Assembly (NCBI GenBank): GCA_963920765.1
Contig: OY987242.1
Coordinates: forward strand, 30,032,002-30,096,001
Reading direction: 5' to 3'
DNA length: 64,000 nt
Origin: Ulota crispa
Lineage: Eukaryota > Streptophyta > Bryopsida > Orthotrichales > Orthotrichaceae
Shown: in pieces, positions 34,901 through 47,013 of the stretch
How positions within the stretch are numbered: position 1 is the first letter of the stretch
Layout of the letters: each line of letters opens with the position of its first letter
Made by a program: the position numbers and the translations under genes
The notes under the pieces: generated by a model
Database searches by the model: none
Told to the model about the DNA's origin: nothing
The model's input: only the letters and a program-made list of their open reading frames with translations

Positions 34901-35307
34901 GGAAACTGATACATTTACCACCCTTTTTTGACTATTCTACCACACCCTACTATATACGGTGAATATTTATAATATTTAAATAGGTGTGCATCACGGAAAA
35001 ACATCACTAATTTCAAAATACAACTTGACATAGAAGTTGCAACTTTAATGTTGTTTTTTAGCTTCAAATTTTGCTCATAGTGTCAGTTAAAAAATCTAAA
35101 TTATTTAGATTTTTTAAATTGATACTATAAATGGGGTTAAGAGCTGGAAAAACAAAACTATAATTGCATCTTCTATGTCAAATTGCATTTTCAAATTAGT
35201 GATGTTTTTCCGTGATGCACACCTATTTAAATATTGTAAAATATTTGCCGTATATAGTAGGGTGTGGTAGAATAGTCAAAAAGGGGGTGGTACATGTATC
35301 AATTCCC
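34901..35307. mobile_element. Foldback element G3 (GGGAATTGAT-related)
   Basis: Arms GGAAACTGATACATTTACCA... and ...GGTACATGTATCAATTCCC. Internal inverted blocks: GGTGTGCATCACGGAAAAAC with GTTTTTCCGTGATGCACACC. ATTATTTT stands beside both ends, a possible 8-bp duplication. Non-coding. Confidence 0.8.
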
Positions 35308-35320
35308 TATTATTTTTTAA

Positions 35321-35633
35321 GGAAAATTTCATGGATACCCCTAAAGTTTGCTGTATTTTCATAGATACCCTTGCATTTTCAAAAATTTCACAAATACCCT
35401 TGGACCATAATTTTCAAACGTTTTTTTGTTGTTGTGCATGCCATTTCCCTTCTCCCTTTGTGTGCATACTACTTCTTTTTTGTTACGTGTGTGCACAAGG
35501 AAGAAGGAAAGTGGCATGCACAACAAAAAAAACGCTTGAAATTATGATCTAAGGATATTTATGTAATTTTTGAAAAAGCAAGGGTATCTATGACTGAATT
35601 ATTGCAAACTTCAAGGGTATCCATGAAATTTTC
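35321..35633. mobile_element. Foldback element A, copy 2
   Basis: GGAAAATTTCATGGATACCC at the left and GGGTATCCATGAAATTTTCT at the right. It shares with copy 1 CACAAATACCCTTGGACCA and GTTGTGCATGCCA. Non-coding. Confidence 0.85.
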
Positions 35634-35651
35634 TCATTCTTATTTTATTTT

Positions 35652-36088
35652 GGGGAAATTACAAATATGGACACAAAAATGAAAAATATTACAAATAGGG
35701 GCGCAATTTCAAAATAATTACAAATAGGGGCACAATTTCCAAAATGATTTGTAAATTTTTGTAGTGTTTTTTGGTTTGGACAATGGTTGAAATAGATACA
35801 TCACATTAAATGTAAGTTGATTTCCTAAAAACTTAAAGGCCTCTATGAATCAAGTCTAAATAAAAAAAAATTATTAAAGGGGATGGCTTTTTCAGAGAGG
35901 CTTTTCAATTTTTTTGAAGATTAACTTACATTTGATGTGATGTATCTAAATCAACCATTGTCCAAACCAAAAAACACTATAAAAATTTACAAATCATTTT
36001 GAAATTGTGCCCCTATTTGTAATTATTTTGAAACTGTGCCCCTATATGTAATATCTTTCATTTTTGTGCCCCTATTTGTAATTTCCCC
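35652..36088. mobile_element. Foldback element C
   Basis: GGGGAAATTACAAATATGGA at the left is inverted as CCTATTTGTAATTTCCCC at the right. The unit TTACAAATAGGGGC is repeated within each arm. TGGTTTGGACAATGGTTGA pairs with TCAACCATTGTCCAAACCA. About 437 bp, non-coding. Confidence 0.85.
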
Positions 36089-36701
36089 TTTTACTTTCCT
36101 TGTCACATTATCTCCGCCGGTCCTGAAGGAGACGGCTTTCCGCTGGCTCCCTTGCGTTGCTCGCATCCGCAGCTATGGCAGTATCAAAACCCTAACCCTA
36201 ATTTCCCTGCCATTGCCATTGCGTGGCCATTCACTATGGAACGTCGCAGCATAGCCGGCGGGCATGTTTGCCGCACAGGCTCTTTAACTTACGCTCTGTC
36301 TATTCCAGACCGTGGCGATGACTTCCTACTGTCAACCGATAAAAAACGCGTCGAGATTGTATGGCGAGATACAACCTCCGATCGCCATATTACCGAGTTG
36401 AGAAAGATGAGCGGTCCTTGTTCAACATCGGCCACAAGTTGAAATCAGCTTCAAGGCGGATTATCATTTATCTGGCACCATTTGTGATCATCACCACTCC
36501 CGCCATAAAGATCAGGGGCGAAATTAGGGTTGTGGAGCCGTGGCACAGCGTAGGTCAGAATCGGAATACTCCACCCTAAACCGTTTGATCTGTTTGACCA
36601 AGTGCATTCATTTTCAACAAATCTTCGATCGCACACATTTCAAGTTCAGCGTGGATTGATTTGTTGTCATCAAGTCCATTTTTTCTCCCTTTCATACATT
36701 A
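36089..36701 (+). promoter_or_regulatory. GC-rich island with telo-box, possible leader of the BTB gene
   Basis: Sharp rise in GC after four foldbacks. AAACCCTAACCCTAA lies at 36187-36201; such telo-box motifs are common in promoters and leaders of expressed plant genes, especially translation genes. Frames of 72-96 codons (36036-36579) show no known domain. It lies 1.8 kb upstream of the BTB start, so it could be its promoter and first untranslated exon, or a small unrecognised gene. Transcript data would be needed to choose. Confidence 0.35.
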
Positions 36702-37013
36702 AGGTAGGAGGCTCATAAACCGACCATCTAAGGGTTGAAACTGAATTTTGGGGAGGTAGAACTTCTTGAACTATTTTCCAGTAAATTTTCCTTGAAAGAC
36801 AAGAAGAATTGGCATCTAATCCAAGTTGTTCCATATTTTTTAGAGCTTTGTGAAATTAGTTGTGAAATTTTGAAGCTGAAGTGGCATAGGGCCCACCTCC
36901 TCAAATGTAAACTACTTGTACATTTTGAAAACCTTTGAAAAAAGCATGTACCGAGGGAGTACATTTTAGGGTGGGCGGTTTTAGAACCTGGACGGTTTAT
37001 GAGCCTCCTACCT
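36702..37013. mobile_element. TA-flanked MITE, AGGTAG-ended family (K1)
   Basis: TA then AGGTAGGAGGCTCATAAACC; GGTTTATGAGCCTCCTACCT then TA (37014-37015). A near-perfect terminal inverted repeat of about 20 bases; 312 bp; non-coding. Inverted relative to 11812-12140. Confidence 0.85.
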
Positions 37014-37542
37014 TAAATCCACTTCATAAATCTTTCAAGAGCTTTTTGAAAATGCAGATTGCAACCTCTTCCACCAGCCATTCTTTTTTGAGCTAAATAT
37101 TGTCAGATACGTGACTGTTTTGTAATTTTAAAGAAGAGATACGATTATAGTGCCAGATTTCATATACACTTCGTTTTTTTTGGTGAACACCTAGAAATTA
37201 TATTGCAACGACCAAAATATCAAAAATCCGAAAAGTATCATGCACAAGTTGTTAGAACCGGTAGCGCTGAACTGAAGTTCTTGGAGCCACTTTAATAAAA
37301 AGCAAAAAAGATAAGAAAAGAATGACTGCTTTTCATGGCCGTGTGTGTTTGCAAGGGTTTAGGGTTAGTTATGAGTAAAGAGACAAAAAAGATGTTAACA
37401 TTTTGTGGATTTCTTTTTCTCAACATGCATAGCATTCTTGAAAGGATCTCGTAACACCTTGAGTCCATCAGTTCGGGTAATGAAGAATGAGAGTAATCAT
37501 CCAGATATCGAGATTTTTCTCTCTTTCACATACATCCTCTTA
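37014..37542. other. Region upstream of the BTB gene
   Basis: No coding frame. Contains AGGGTTTAGGGTTAG-like sequence near 37356-37370, again telo-box related. It may belong to the BTB promoter or to a 5' intron. Confidence 0.4.
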
Positions 37543-37846
37543 TAGTAGCAGCACCAATAAGGGTTTTGAACATGATGATTATTGACAAACATCTAGCAAA
37601 TTATAGGATCCTATTAGCAAGAGAAAAATGAAAATTTTGTACTTTCAAATGTATTATTTGAATACTGTAAAAATAAGTTGTGAATTTTTAAAGAGCCAAC
37701 TACAATTGCACTTAATATCAACACTAAGATTTCATGTTCACTTGTTGTTTACATCCTTGAAATTACATCTATTTACTTTCACAAATTTTCCAAAAATTTA
37801 GAGGTGATGGTTATGGATACACTGATGGTTATGGGTATTGCTATCT
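37543..37846 (+). mobile_element. TA-flanked MITE, GTAGCAGCACC family (K5)
   Basis: About 300 bp, older sister of the element in RPL37 intron 2 (40794-41171) in the same orientation. Shared: AAGGGTTTTGAACATGATGA, CATCTAGCAAATTATAGGAT and GATGGTTATGG near the right end. Ends are degraded (TAGTAGCAGCACC / GGTATTGCTATCT). It ends 175 bp before the BTB start codon. Confidence 0.75.
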
Positions 37847-38021
37847 TATATCTTGTATTTACGAAGTTTGGAGAGAGAGAGAAACTATTGACATTGATAC
37901 CAATCATATTTCAGTAGCTCACTAATGAACCCTAAAAAGCAGAAGAAGCACGTGAGGGAGAAACTTTATGTGCCATTTCGTTGTTTTTCAAAGGTTCTGA
38001 ATCAGGGTGTTTGATGAGCAG

Positions 38022-39269
38022 ATGGAACAGAAGGTACCGGGCCCGTTACCGGAGGAGAGGACGCTGGGAGGAGACCCCGGCACAGGTCAAGATGTGACCA
38101 TTATCTTGGTACCCAACGGGGTACCATTATCATGGTACAAAGATAAAAAGTTGGCACTTATCAACCTCCATTCCCATGTTTTGAGCACACATTGCAAGTA
38201 CTTCAACACATGCCTAAGTGATAGATGGCGAAAGTCCACATTGCCGTCTACCTCAACGGAGTTTGTGCTTGAAGTCCAAACAGATGTCGAATACTACTTC
38301 GACTGTTTTTCCAACATGTACGCGCCATTTGTCAAGAGTTTCAAAGGCGTCAAACGAAGTGTGGAGCTTCTCAAAGTAGCCTCCCAGATTGATTTTCAAG
38401 AGCTCATGGAGCGGATCTCTCTGTACTTGTCCACCATATTTTGGTCCGATGAAGATGAGATCAAAATTCGAGAGTACTCGTCTTGCCCAGATTTTCCTCG
38501 GACACGTGTCAAGGATTTAGTTGCTCGGTTGGGGTTGGAGGAAAGTGAAGAGGATTGTCGGAAGCAATTGTACAACTTGGTTCGGCAGTGCATTCGTATT
38601 GCTCTCAATGGAACAGATCGTCGTCCACGAGCTTTTTTCAGTGAGTTTTTACAGAGCGTTGGACGTGCTGATTTTGCTGGGATGGTTGTTGCAATTGTCA
38701 GCAGAGAGGCCATAGACATGTTTGTGAAGACTGGGAATGATTGGGATGTTTGCATTTGGAGCAATCAGCTTGCGAATAGTACTTGGAGCCATCAGCTGGA
38801 ATCCATGTGTTGGATTTTGGAGACTTTGCTGATGGTTCAAGTGGCTGATGAGTTAGTACAAGGCTTTGTGCATTTGGATGTGATTCCGAAGTGTATCAGT
38901 AAAGTCGATACGGATTGGTACATGCCAGCGAAGCACAAATTTGCGGAGCTTGTTCTTCTGATGTACCAGGAGGTGGCACTTGGACATTTACTGTTGAGAT
39001 TGCCTGAAAGAATTGCCCTGTTGACGAATTGGCACTCGGTGATGAAATCGAAGCTGAAGAAAGTGAATTATGAACAGGCAACTCGAAACTTGTTCTCGAC
39101 TTTGCCCTTGAAGCAGCAGACGGAGTTCCTCAATTTGCGAAAGGAGAACTTTGATGATTACATCAGTTCGAGTTCTTTGATGTCGATGCTTGCTAGCAGG
39201 AGTTGGTCAGATTTCGACGTCTCTGAACCAGAAACTGTTGGATCTGTTAGTTCGAGACAAGAAGTTTGA
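38022..39269 (+). CDS. BTB/POZ domain protein, plant At3g05675-like type
   Basis: Intronless frame of 415 codons. I start at the ATG at 38022 because an in-frame stop (TGA, 37998) lies just upstream and no earlier ATG exists in frame. Residues ~22-130 form a BTB/POZ domain: DVTIILVPNG, then the HSHVLSTHCKYFNTCLSDRW segment typical of the fold's central helices, then the conserved YYFDCFSNMY and VELLKVASQIDF region. The rest is the helical C-terminal half found in the plant group of BTB/POZ At3g05675 and At1g63850, with W-S-D-E-D-E after the BTB part. BTB proteins of this kind are thought to be Cullin-3 adaptors or scaffold proteins; no catalytic activity is expected. Substrate unknown. A MITE ends 175 bp upstream and a TTAA element starts 82 bp after the stop. 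An additional 5' untranslated exon is likely but unproven. Confidence 0.87.
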   Translation: MEQKVPGPLPEERTLGGDPGTGQDVTIILVPNGVPLSWYKDKKLALINLHSHVLSTHCKYFNTCLSDRWRKSTLPSTSTEFVLEVQTDVEYYFDCFSNMYAPFVKSFKGVKRSVELLKVASQIDFQELMERISLYLSTIFWSDEDEIKIREYSSCPDFPRTRVKDLVARLGLEESEEDCRKQLYNLVRQCIRIALNGTDRRPRAFFSEFLQSVGRADFAGMVVAIVSREAIDMFVKTGNDWDVCIWSNQLANSTWSHQLESMCWILETLLMVQVADELVQGFVHLDVIPKCISKVDTDWYMPAKHKFAELVLLMYQEVALGHLLLRLPERIALLTNWHSVMKSKLKKVNYEQATRNLFSTLPLKQQTEFLNLRKENFDDYISSSSLMSMLASRSWSDFDVSEPETVGSVSSRQEV

Positions 39270-39350
39270 GTTTCATTTCGTCCATAAGTTTGAAGAGGTG
39301 CAACAATGCTTAAAACAAGTTATTGGGGTACTTGCACTTTCTCATCTTAA

Positions 39351-39574
39351 CCCCTAAAGGACTGAGCGCGCCGCTGCGACCAATACAATACAGGATATTT
39401 CTCTTGTATTTGGAATGGATCCATACCTCTAATACATTTGAGATCAACAAAAAAATTGGAGAATAGATTAAAGTGGTTCTAGTGAGCTACTTGAGATCCC
39501 AAATTAAAAGTTCTTACTAGTAGCAAATACCAATTATATTGCAGCGTATATACTATGCCCTATGGTCCTAAGGG
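39351..39574 (-). mobile_element. TTAA-flanked MITE, ~225 bp (E14), in BTB 3' flank
   Basis: TTAA at 39347-39350 then CCCCTAAAGGACTGAGCGC; CCCTATGGTCCTAAGGG then TTAA at 39575-39578. Inverted copy of 58304-58529; shared CTAGTGAGCTACTTGAGATC. Only 81 bp behind the BTB stop codon, so it probably lies in the 3' untranslated region and may supply the polyadenylation region. Confidence 0.8.
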
Positions 39575-39578
39575 TTAA

Positions 39579-39774
39579 CCCCTGAAGGGTCCTTGGGCTC
39601 TAGAGCTACAATACCAAATATGGTTGCAATCAATATTCAGAAATTTGAATTAGCTGGAAATTAAGTATTACAACCATACATGATGAAGAGGGTTGTATGA
39701 TGATAGATGCATAAAAAGTTTTGAAAAGCCCTCGGAGCAGCTCAAATACGTCTGTACATACGATCATACAGGGG
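39579..39774. mobile_element. Probable TTAA-flanked element (E15), abutting E14
   Basis: Starts CCCCTGAAGGGTCCTTGGGC directly after the TTAA that ends E14; ends CGATCATACAGGGG with TTAA at 39775-39778. About 196 bp. The terminal repeat is short and imperfect, so the right boundary is less certain. Confidence 0.5.
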
Positions 39775-39778
39775 TTAA

Positions 39779-40236
39779 GCTCTGAGAGTCCTTTTCTTTG
39801 CCCAAAAGAGCATGAAGTGAGTGTCCTTGTGGAGCTATAGTGAACGTTACAAATAATGCACTTCGGTGTAGCTTTTGGAAGTGAGAAACAAATCACGGTA
39901 GCGTCCTGGTCTTGTTCATTAGAGGGGGTAAACCATGAGAGTGAATTCAACACACGCCAATCTCTAGTTGAACATCGTTCATCACTTGCCAGAGTGATGC
40001 TAACACATTGGAAGAGACTCATCCTGGAGTATATAATACACTTCATATTACGAATACAAATGCCATGAATCATATAAGATTGAGATCCCACAATACGAAG
40101 TTCAAGAAAGAGTTGCTTGATCAGCATTCATTCCTTTCAATACGTCTTAATCATTAGGTCACAAAGAAGCTCAATACATGCGAAATAAAAATAGTGAGAC
40201 TAATTATTTCATCATGTTGCTAATTCTGTTTCCGTT
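39779..40236 (-). other. Between BTB and RPL37; 3' flank of RPL37
   Basis: Contains a 165-codon minus-strand frame (39630-40127) that runs through transposon sequence and has no recognisable domain; I reject it as a gene. The part next to 40237 is the 3' untranslated region of RPL37 in all likelihood (AATAAA-like ATTTTTATTTCGCAT on the minus strand at about 40178-40192). Confidence 0.45.
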
Positions 40237-41723
<1,487 letters not shown>

Positions 41724-41949
41724 GGCGAAGAGACGGCGATGGAAATCTCCAGATAGCGACGAAGCAACAGCAGCGTCGGAAAAGAAATTTTCCCGTCGGA
41801 GACCGAGGGTTTGTGTCCGCTTTCCGAAACCCTAAATTCTTTTTACCCGGAATTACGATAACCAGGAAGATGACTCTTCTATTCGCCTGGTTCTGTGCAT
41901 GCCCGCTGATACCCGCCAGTGGCAAGGCTGGGTATACATAGTGGCAGCT
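41724..41949 (-). promoter_or_regulatory. RPL37 5' leader and promoter
   Basis: GC-richer than its surroundings. Minus-strand reading gives TTAGGGTTTCGG (telo-box 41827-41835), then a pyrimidine-rich leader to the ATG at 41723. The motif also occurs in intron 1 at about 41600-41608. A TTAA-type element (41954-42599) starts about 120 bp upstream of the telo-box, so the promoter is compact or includes transposon sequence. Confidence 0.6.
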
Positions 41950-41953
41950 TTAG

Positions 41954-42599
41954 CCCCTCACTGCCCACGGTAGTTTTGAGTATCTCATAATTTGCTTGAA
42001 TGTGAACAAAGTGCCAGGATTTTGATCAATCTTATCGATTTTCTCTGAAACGCAACCGTACAAATTTAAATTAGACATGTTATAGATCACATAGGAAAAG
42101 CAATCACAACAATATCATTTACGGATTGAAAGATTATAATGTTTGATCATGAGGGTGTTAAAATTGCAAAAGTGATTTGAAGTCTTTCAATCTTTTTTTT
42201 GCATTTCAAACATAAAATTGAGGGTACCAAAAAAATATGAGTATGAACAATATAACATGCATAACCCCAATCAGTTTACGGCTTCTCAAAATCTATTTTA
42301 CAATTTTTTAAATTGAATTTTTAATGTGATTTTTTCTCCAAGTTCTAGTGTACTTGAGGCTCATTTCCAAGAGCCTTCAACACTAGAAAGTGAAGATTTG
42401 CAATGGACACCCTTGCACAAAATCTTGAATAGACAAATCACTTTAATTCATTTTCAAAATCAAACTCTTGATGCTGAAACTAGACTTCAATAAGAATTTA
42501 AACATAATAATAATCACTAAAAAAAATCTTGAAGAAAGGTCAATCAACTCTATATAAAATTCAGAGGGGCCTAGTTTGGGCTCCTTGGGCGGTGAGGGG
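41954..42599 (-). mobile_element. TTAA-flanked element, ~650 bp class (E17)
   Basis: 646 bp. Left TTAG (41950-41953, a changed TTAA) then CCCCTCACTGCCCA; right CTTGGGCGGTGAGGGG then TTAA (42600-42603). Inverted copy of 7954-8600, same orientation as 12499-13156, sharing TCATGAGGGTGTTAAAATTG and CAATGGACACCCTTGCAC. Non-coding. Confidence 0.85.
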
Positions 42600-42603
42600 T
42601 TAA

Positions 42604-44841
42604 ACAGCTTATGGCCTATGGGGTCTAGGGCTTTTTTTTTGGCTTTTTGGTGCCAGATTGCACCAAAAAAAATAGTTTGTCTAGAAAATGCCAAAAAACT
42701 TGGATGAAATTCCCAAAAGGCTTCAATTTTTTTTTAAATTGGATAAAATTGCCAAATTATGGATGAAAATCAAATTATAAACATGTAATATGTACTAATG
42801 TGATAATTTTTATCCAATATGTGGATGAATGTTGAAATTTGGAGCACCACTATAACATTTTAAATCGCCACTTTTGCACTTCTTAAAAAATGAAAAAAAT
42901 CCCTTGTTGGGGTCCTCTTTCAAAAAATCACACTACTTTCACGCATCGTTTTTTTGATTGACAAATTTTTGCCTAAATCTTACCTCAAAATCCTTGTAGC
43001 TCCCACTTCACTAAAAAATTAGGTTCAAAAAGTAGATGAAATTGCTAGATGTCTCCTTGAGCAAACATACAATTTGCCAAGCTTTTGGATGAAAGTAGCT
43101 TATATTGGTAAACTTGTTGGATGAACAAGCACAAATCATTCATTTGTTCCAATAATTGCCAATTTTTCCTTACATGTGCGCTTTCTAAGGTGCAAGTTGC
43201 TCTAACTTGGCAAAAACATAAAAAAAACATGTGAACTTTTCATATGTGTGCCAAAATCTTTAAAATTAGTATGGTTCTTAGTAAACATTTAATTTCATTT
43301 ATAATAAAAATAAATAAATAACTCAAAATTAATCATATTTCGTTCATCAAGATTTGAGTTTATGGTCATATGCCTAGGTATTTCAAGGGTAGATACTAAC
43401 TTATCCTTTGTTCCAAAATTGTGAAGGAGGGCAAGCATGCTGAAATGAACCATGAAGCTCAATTTCTTATAAATAAAAATCCACTTTTTACTTAGATACA
43501 AAGTCGTTGCAAATATTAGTATAGGAAAATGTCTCAATTCTTTCTGTTTTTCATGCTTGGCTTTTGTTATGGTTTGAACAGTAAAGAGATGGAAACTTCC
43601 CACATTCGTAAGTCATAATTTATCACTCAAGTTAGTGAAGCAAATTTTTTTATAAATTAAGTTTTTATTGTTGGCTTCAAAATTCGTAGAAAATATACAC
43701 AATGGTTTTAGAAAACTTTGGCAACCAATAATTCGATGAGTATATAAAACGTGTAAGCTTATTAAGAAAGTGATAGCTTTAACTTTTCTATTCAAATAAT
43801 GTTATATTTGATTTTTGTAACCGAATTCTCTAATTGACTAAGCTTGATGCATAACAAATCAATGCCTAAGATCAAAGTTTCTAAATTGGATATTGCATTC
43901 TCCGGAACAAAGCATGCTTTTGTTTAAAGTCACTGCAAGATCGGCTATCAGACCACTTTATTCTTTTAAGATCTGAACTCCTTAAAAATTCTTTAAGTTA
44001 TATCCAAGCATTTCAACATATGTACTGTTATGATAACTTTCTTGTCCTTATAGATTGCCAAGATAAATATTACCTTTCTATTATTCAAGGATTCCTCTAT
44101 AATGCTTATGTGAACACAAAATGACTACTCTTATTTGAAAATGGTTTGGCATAGAGTGTCTTACTTTTGCTAGACAAGTTCATTGCAAGGCTCCATAACC
44201 TAACATTATTTCATACTTGTTGATAGACCTAAGATTTCATAATCTCTTACATGTTTTTATCCTAGATCTTAGTTCCAAAATTTTGAGACAAAAGATCCCA
44301 AATTTGTACTAGTGGATGCCCAAGTTTTGGTAAACAATTATTCTCCAAATTCTCTCATAATCTTCTCCCATCAACTTCCACATATGGTCCATTGCATTTG
44401 AAAAATAAAAAATAATGTAATCTTAGAATGACATTCTTTAAAATCCAAATTCTAACGGTCTTGGTCTAGTTTGTGGGGCCTCAAGACTCTTTTCTAGTTT
44501 TCTATTAGGAGCTTCTCTAGCTTTGCACTGGCAGGGTTTGACACATGCCAAGTTCGGATGATAAGTGCTCGGGGCCCATCAAAATTCTCTCATGGCACTT
44601 CATTCTAGTGTGTCAAAACAATGACCCTTCAAAAATTTATTCATCCTAACTTTAGTGAGCTTTATCCTATATTCCCTTTGATGGATGGTCAAATGACTAA
44701 TTATGGGGCATGCTTGGAGTGCAAGGACCATGTTTGAAGTGCATGGCTAGAGAGCAAAACATTTGAGGGCCCTTCAAAAATAGATGTAATGATTGTAATC
44801 TCTTGAAGTGTCAAGTTTGAAGTGCAAGGCTAGTGATGCTC
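42604..44841. other. Intergenic AT-rich DNA, contains repeat R copy 2
   Basis: Repeat R (see 24511-24787) recurs at 42973-43230. The remainder (43240-44841) is AT-rich with short frames only, no gene supported. Confidence 0.5.
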
Positions 44842-45298
44842 TTAGAGCATCATTAGTATGCACACTGCGAATGGGACTTGGAAGTAGCCGGTCGTGCGTT
44901 GCTCCCCACCCCTTAAGTATTCAGTTTCTTTCACCGGCTGGATCCTCCCAATGTTGATGCAACTCCAATCAAAGTTTCAAGCACGGTAGTAGAAGAATGT
45001 AAGCACTTGCAAGTTGTTGTTGGGAAATTGCAGGCTATTGCAAGCTATTGTAAGCCATCACAAGCAATGTGTCACTCTGTCAACAAATGCAATGCGCACA
45101 AGGAAAACAAATTGGGTCATGGGAAAATGAAACAATATGCCACTTTAGGAGGTGGTTTTAATGGGGTTAGATTTGGCATTTCTGTTCCAGTGGCAACGTT
45201 GAAACCCTAAAAGTACCTATACTTCCCGTTAAAATGGCCCCCACCCAGAGAAATGGAGGACTAGCCCATTCCCAGTGCACACATTGATGATGCTCTTA
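44842..45298 (+). mobile_element. MITE, GAGCATCAT-ended family, copy 2
   Basis: TTAGAGCATCATTAGTATGC at the left and CACATTGATGATGCTCTTA at the right: a terminal inverted repeat. Inverted relative to 461-892; shared GGCTGGATCCTCCCAATGTT and AAGCACGGTAGTAGAAGAAT. Ends shortly before the HTATSF1 upstream region. Non-coding. Confidence 0.8.
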
Positions 45299-47013
45299 TA
45301 TTACATGAATTTTTCGAATTGGTTTCCTTTTTTCTTCTTTCAGCTGCCCGTACTGCCCAGAAGCTCGGTCAGGTCGTCTCTCTCAGCGGAGCTCGACGAG
45401 GAACTCCGCTGCAACCAAGCAAGCAAGCGCGAGTGCAGATGTTACGTTGCTGTGGAAATCGAAATCGAGGAACACACGCTCATCACACTTGAATCTCCAG
45501 GTCAGTTTCTTCGTCAATTCGTCTTTCTTCGCTACCGAATCTCCTGCTTTTCGCTGTCGATTGACGTCTTTCGCAAACATCAAGACCCTCTCAGATTGAC
45601 AAACCTCGGATCCGTCGCCAACGATCGTTATGGTGGATGTGTGCAATCGCCGAGGGTCACTGTCCGAAAACCGTAGCTTAATAAGTCATCTGCCGCATCA
45701 TAACGTAGGCCTAAACCTTTGTTCAGGATGAAGACGGGCTTACGTGGTCGAGGGTTTATGGTCCGAGGTTTTTCCAAAGAGGCCTCGATTAGGGTTAGGG
45801 TTTGGGAACAGGTCAGCTGCTCTTGAGTAGGATTTCGGAGTGCCATTCAACAACTGTATAGGTCACTTCTCATTTACCTTAACTTGGTGAACACGAGTCT
45901 TGAGATTTTTCCGAAGGTATGAGTAGAGTTCGCCAGTAGAAATCTTACGTAGTACATCAGAGTGTAGATTGAACTACCAAATAATTCGGACCATATTTTG
46001 TTTTTTGTGCTGGAAGTCTTGACTTATTCGTTTGTTTGTGTATGCTTATGTGTTGCCATTGTCTTTGTATGTAGGTTCTAATGTATTCATGGAGGCAACT
46101 CAGCTTCTTCAATTCAGATGTATTTTGATGCGAGAATATTTTGAGTTTGGAGGTACGTAATTTTGAAGTGATCACGTAATCATTGGATGTCAATCAAGGG
46201 TAATATTGTAGCTTCAGTCTAAAGCTTTTGTATCCGTCAACTTATCTCACAATTTTGCGCCAGGTTTTGTTTCTTGTGGTCGGGGTTTAATTTCGGTTGT
46301 TCTCAAGTCGGAGGTCATTTTCAAAAACTTGCACTTATTGATGATCACCTTTCAGATTATATTGATTACATGGATGCTATTTGCATTTCTTTTAAGTATT
46401 TTAACCAGTATGTAGGAGTATGCTTTCATTGGGAGGTCACTTTAGAACTGTGGAGAGATCACTTTGACACTACAAGAGTTACGTCTGTTGAGATCGAAAT
46501 TTTGCCATTTTGAACTAATATTTTATGCAATCTCGAAGTAGGATTTTGTAGACCAGTGGTCAGAGAAATTCAGCCTAGTATTAGTTGCACCACAAGCTAA
46601 CAAGTCCAACCAAGTATACGGATATATGATTTCATGTTGGTCCCAGGGGCCAATATATGGGATTGGATCAGGGTTTTTACGGTACTAGTGTTCACTATCT
46701 TATTTTTCTGGTTGAGGGTTTCACTCTGAGGATTCAGTCAGGTTTCACATACGTTATCATTTATTTTATGTTGTGGTTTGAGTCCGCAGGAACTTTGGTG
46801 TTGTCAAATATTTAATATGATTAGGCTTTGCAGTTGTTGACCTTGTCGAGGAGAAGAACTTTAATATAATTCTAGTGGGGTTTCTGCAGTTTATGTCGCT
46901 CCTTTCTGCGTGTCACGAAATACTGGTGAGAACGACGTGGAATTCGTGTAACGAACCGTGAGTAACCAATCGACGGCCACTCAATCTCTGGACCTGGCGA
47001 ATAGATACCAGTG
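45299..47013 (+). promoter_or_regulatory. Promoter and probable 5' leader of the HTATSF1-like gene
   Basis: A GC-richer block at 45340-45850 holds TTAGGGTTAGGGTTT (45789-45803, telo-box type). TCTCCAG|GTCAGTTTCT at about 45499 looks like a splice donor and TTTCTGCAG at 46881-46889 like an acceptor, so a 5' untranslated intron of about 1.4 kb is possible. A 133-codon frame (45275-45676) starts inside the MITE and has no domain; I do not treat it as a gene. This is inference. Confidence 0.4.

Noticed and set aside
37998-38021. GTG at 38007 as the start of the BTB frame
   Set aside because: Nuclear plant genes start at ATG; the first in-frame ATG is at 38022.
39630-40127. 165-codon minus-strand reading frame between BTB and RPL37
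   Set aside because: It crosses transposon sequence (39579-39774) and RPL37 3' flank and has no domain.
45275-45676. 133-codon frame upstream of HTATSF1
   Set aside because: It starts inside a MITE and continues into probable leader sequence; no conserved segment.
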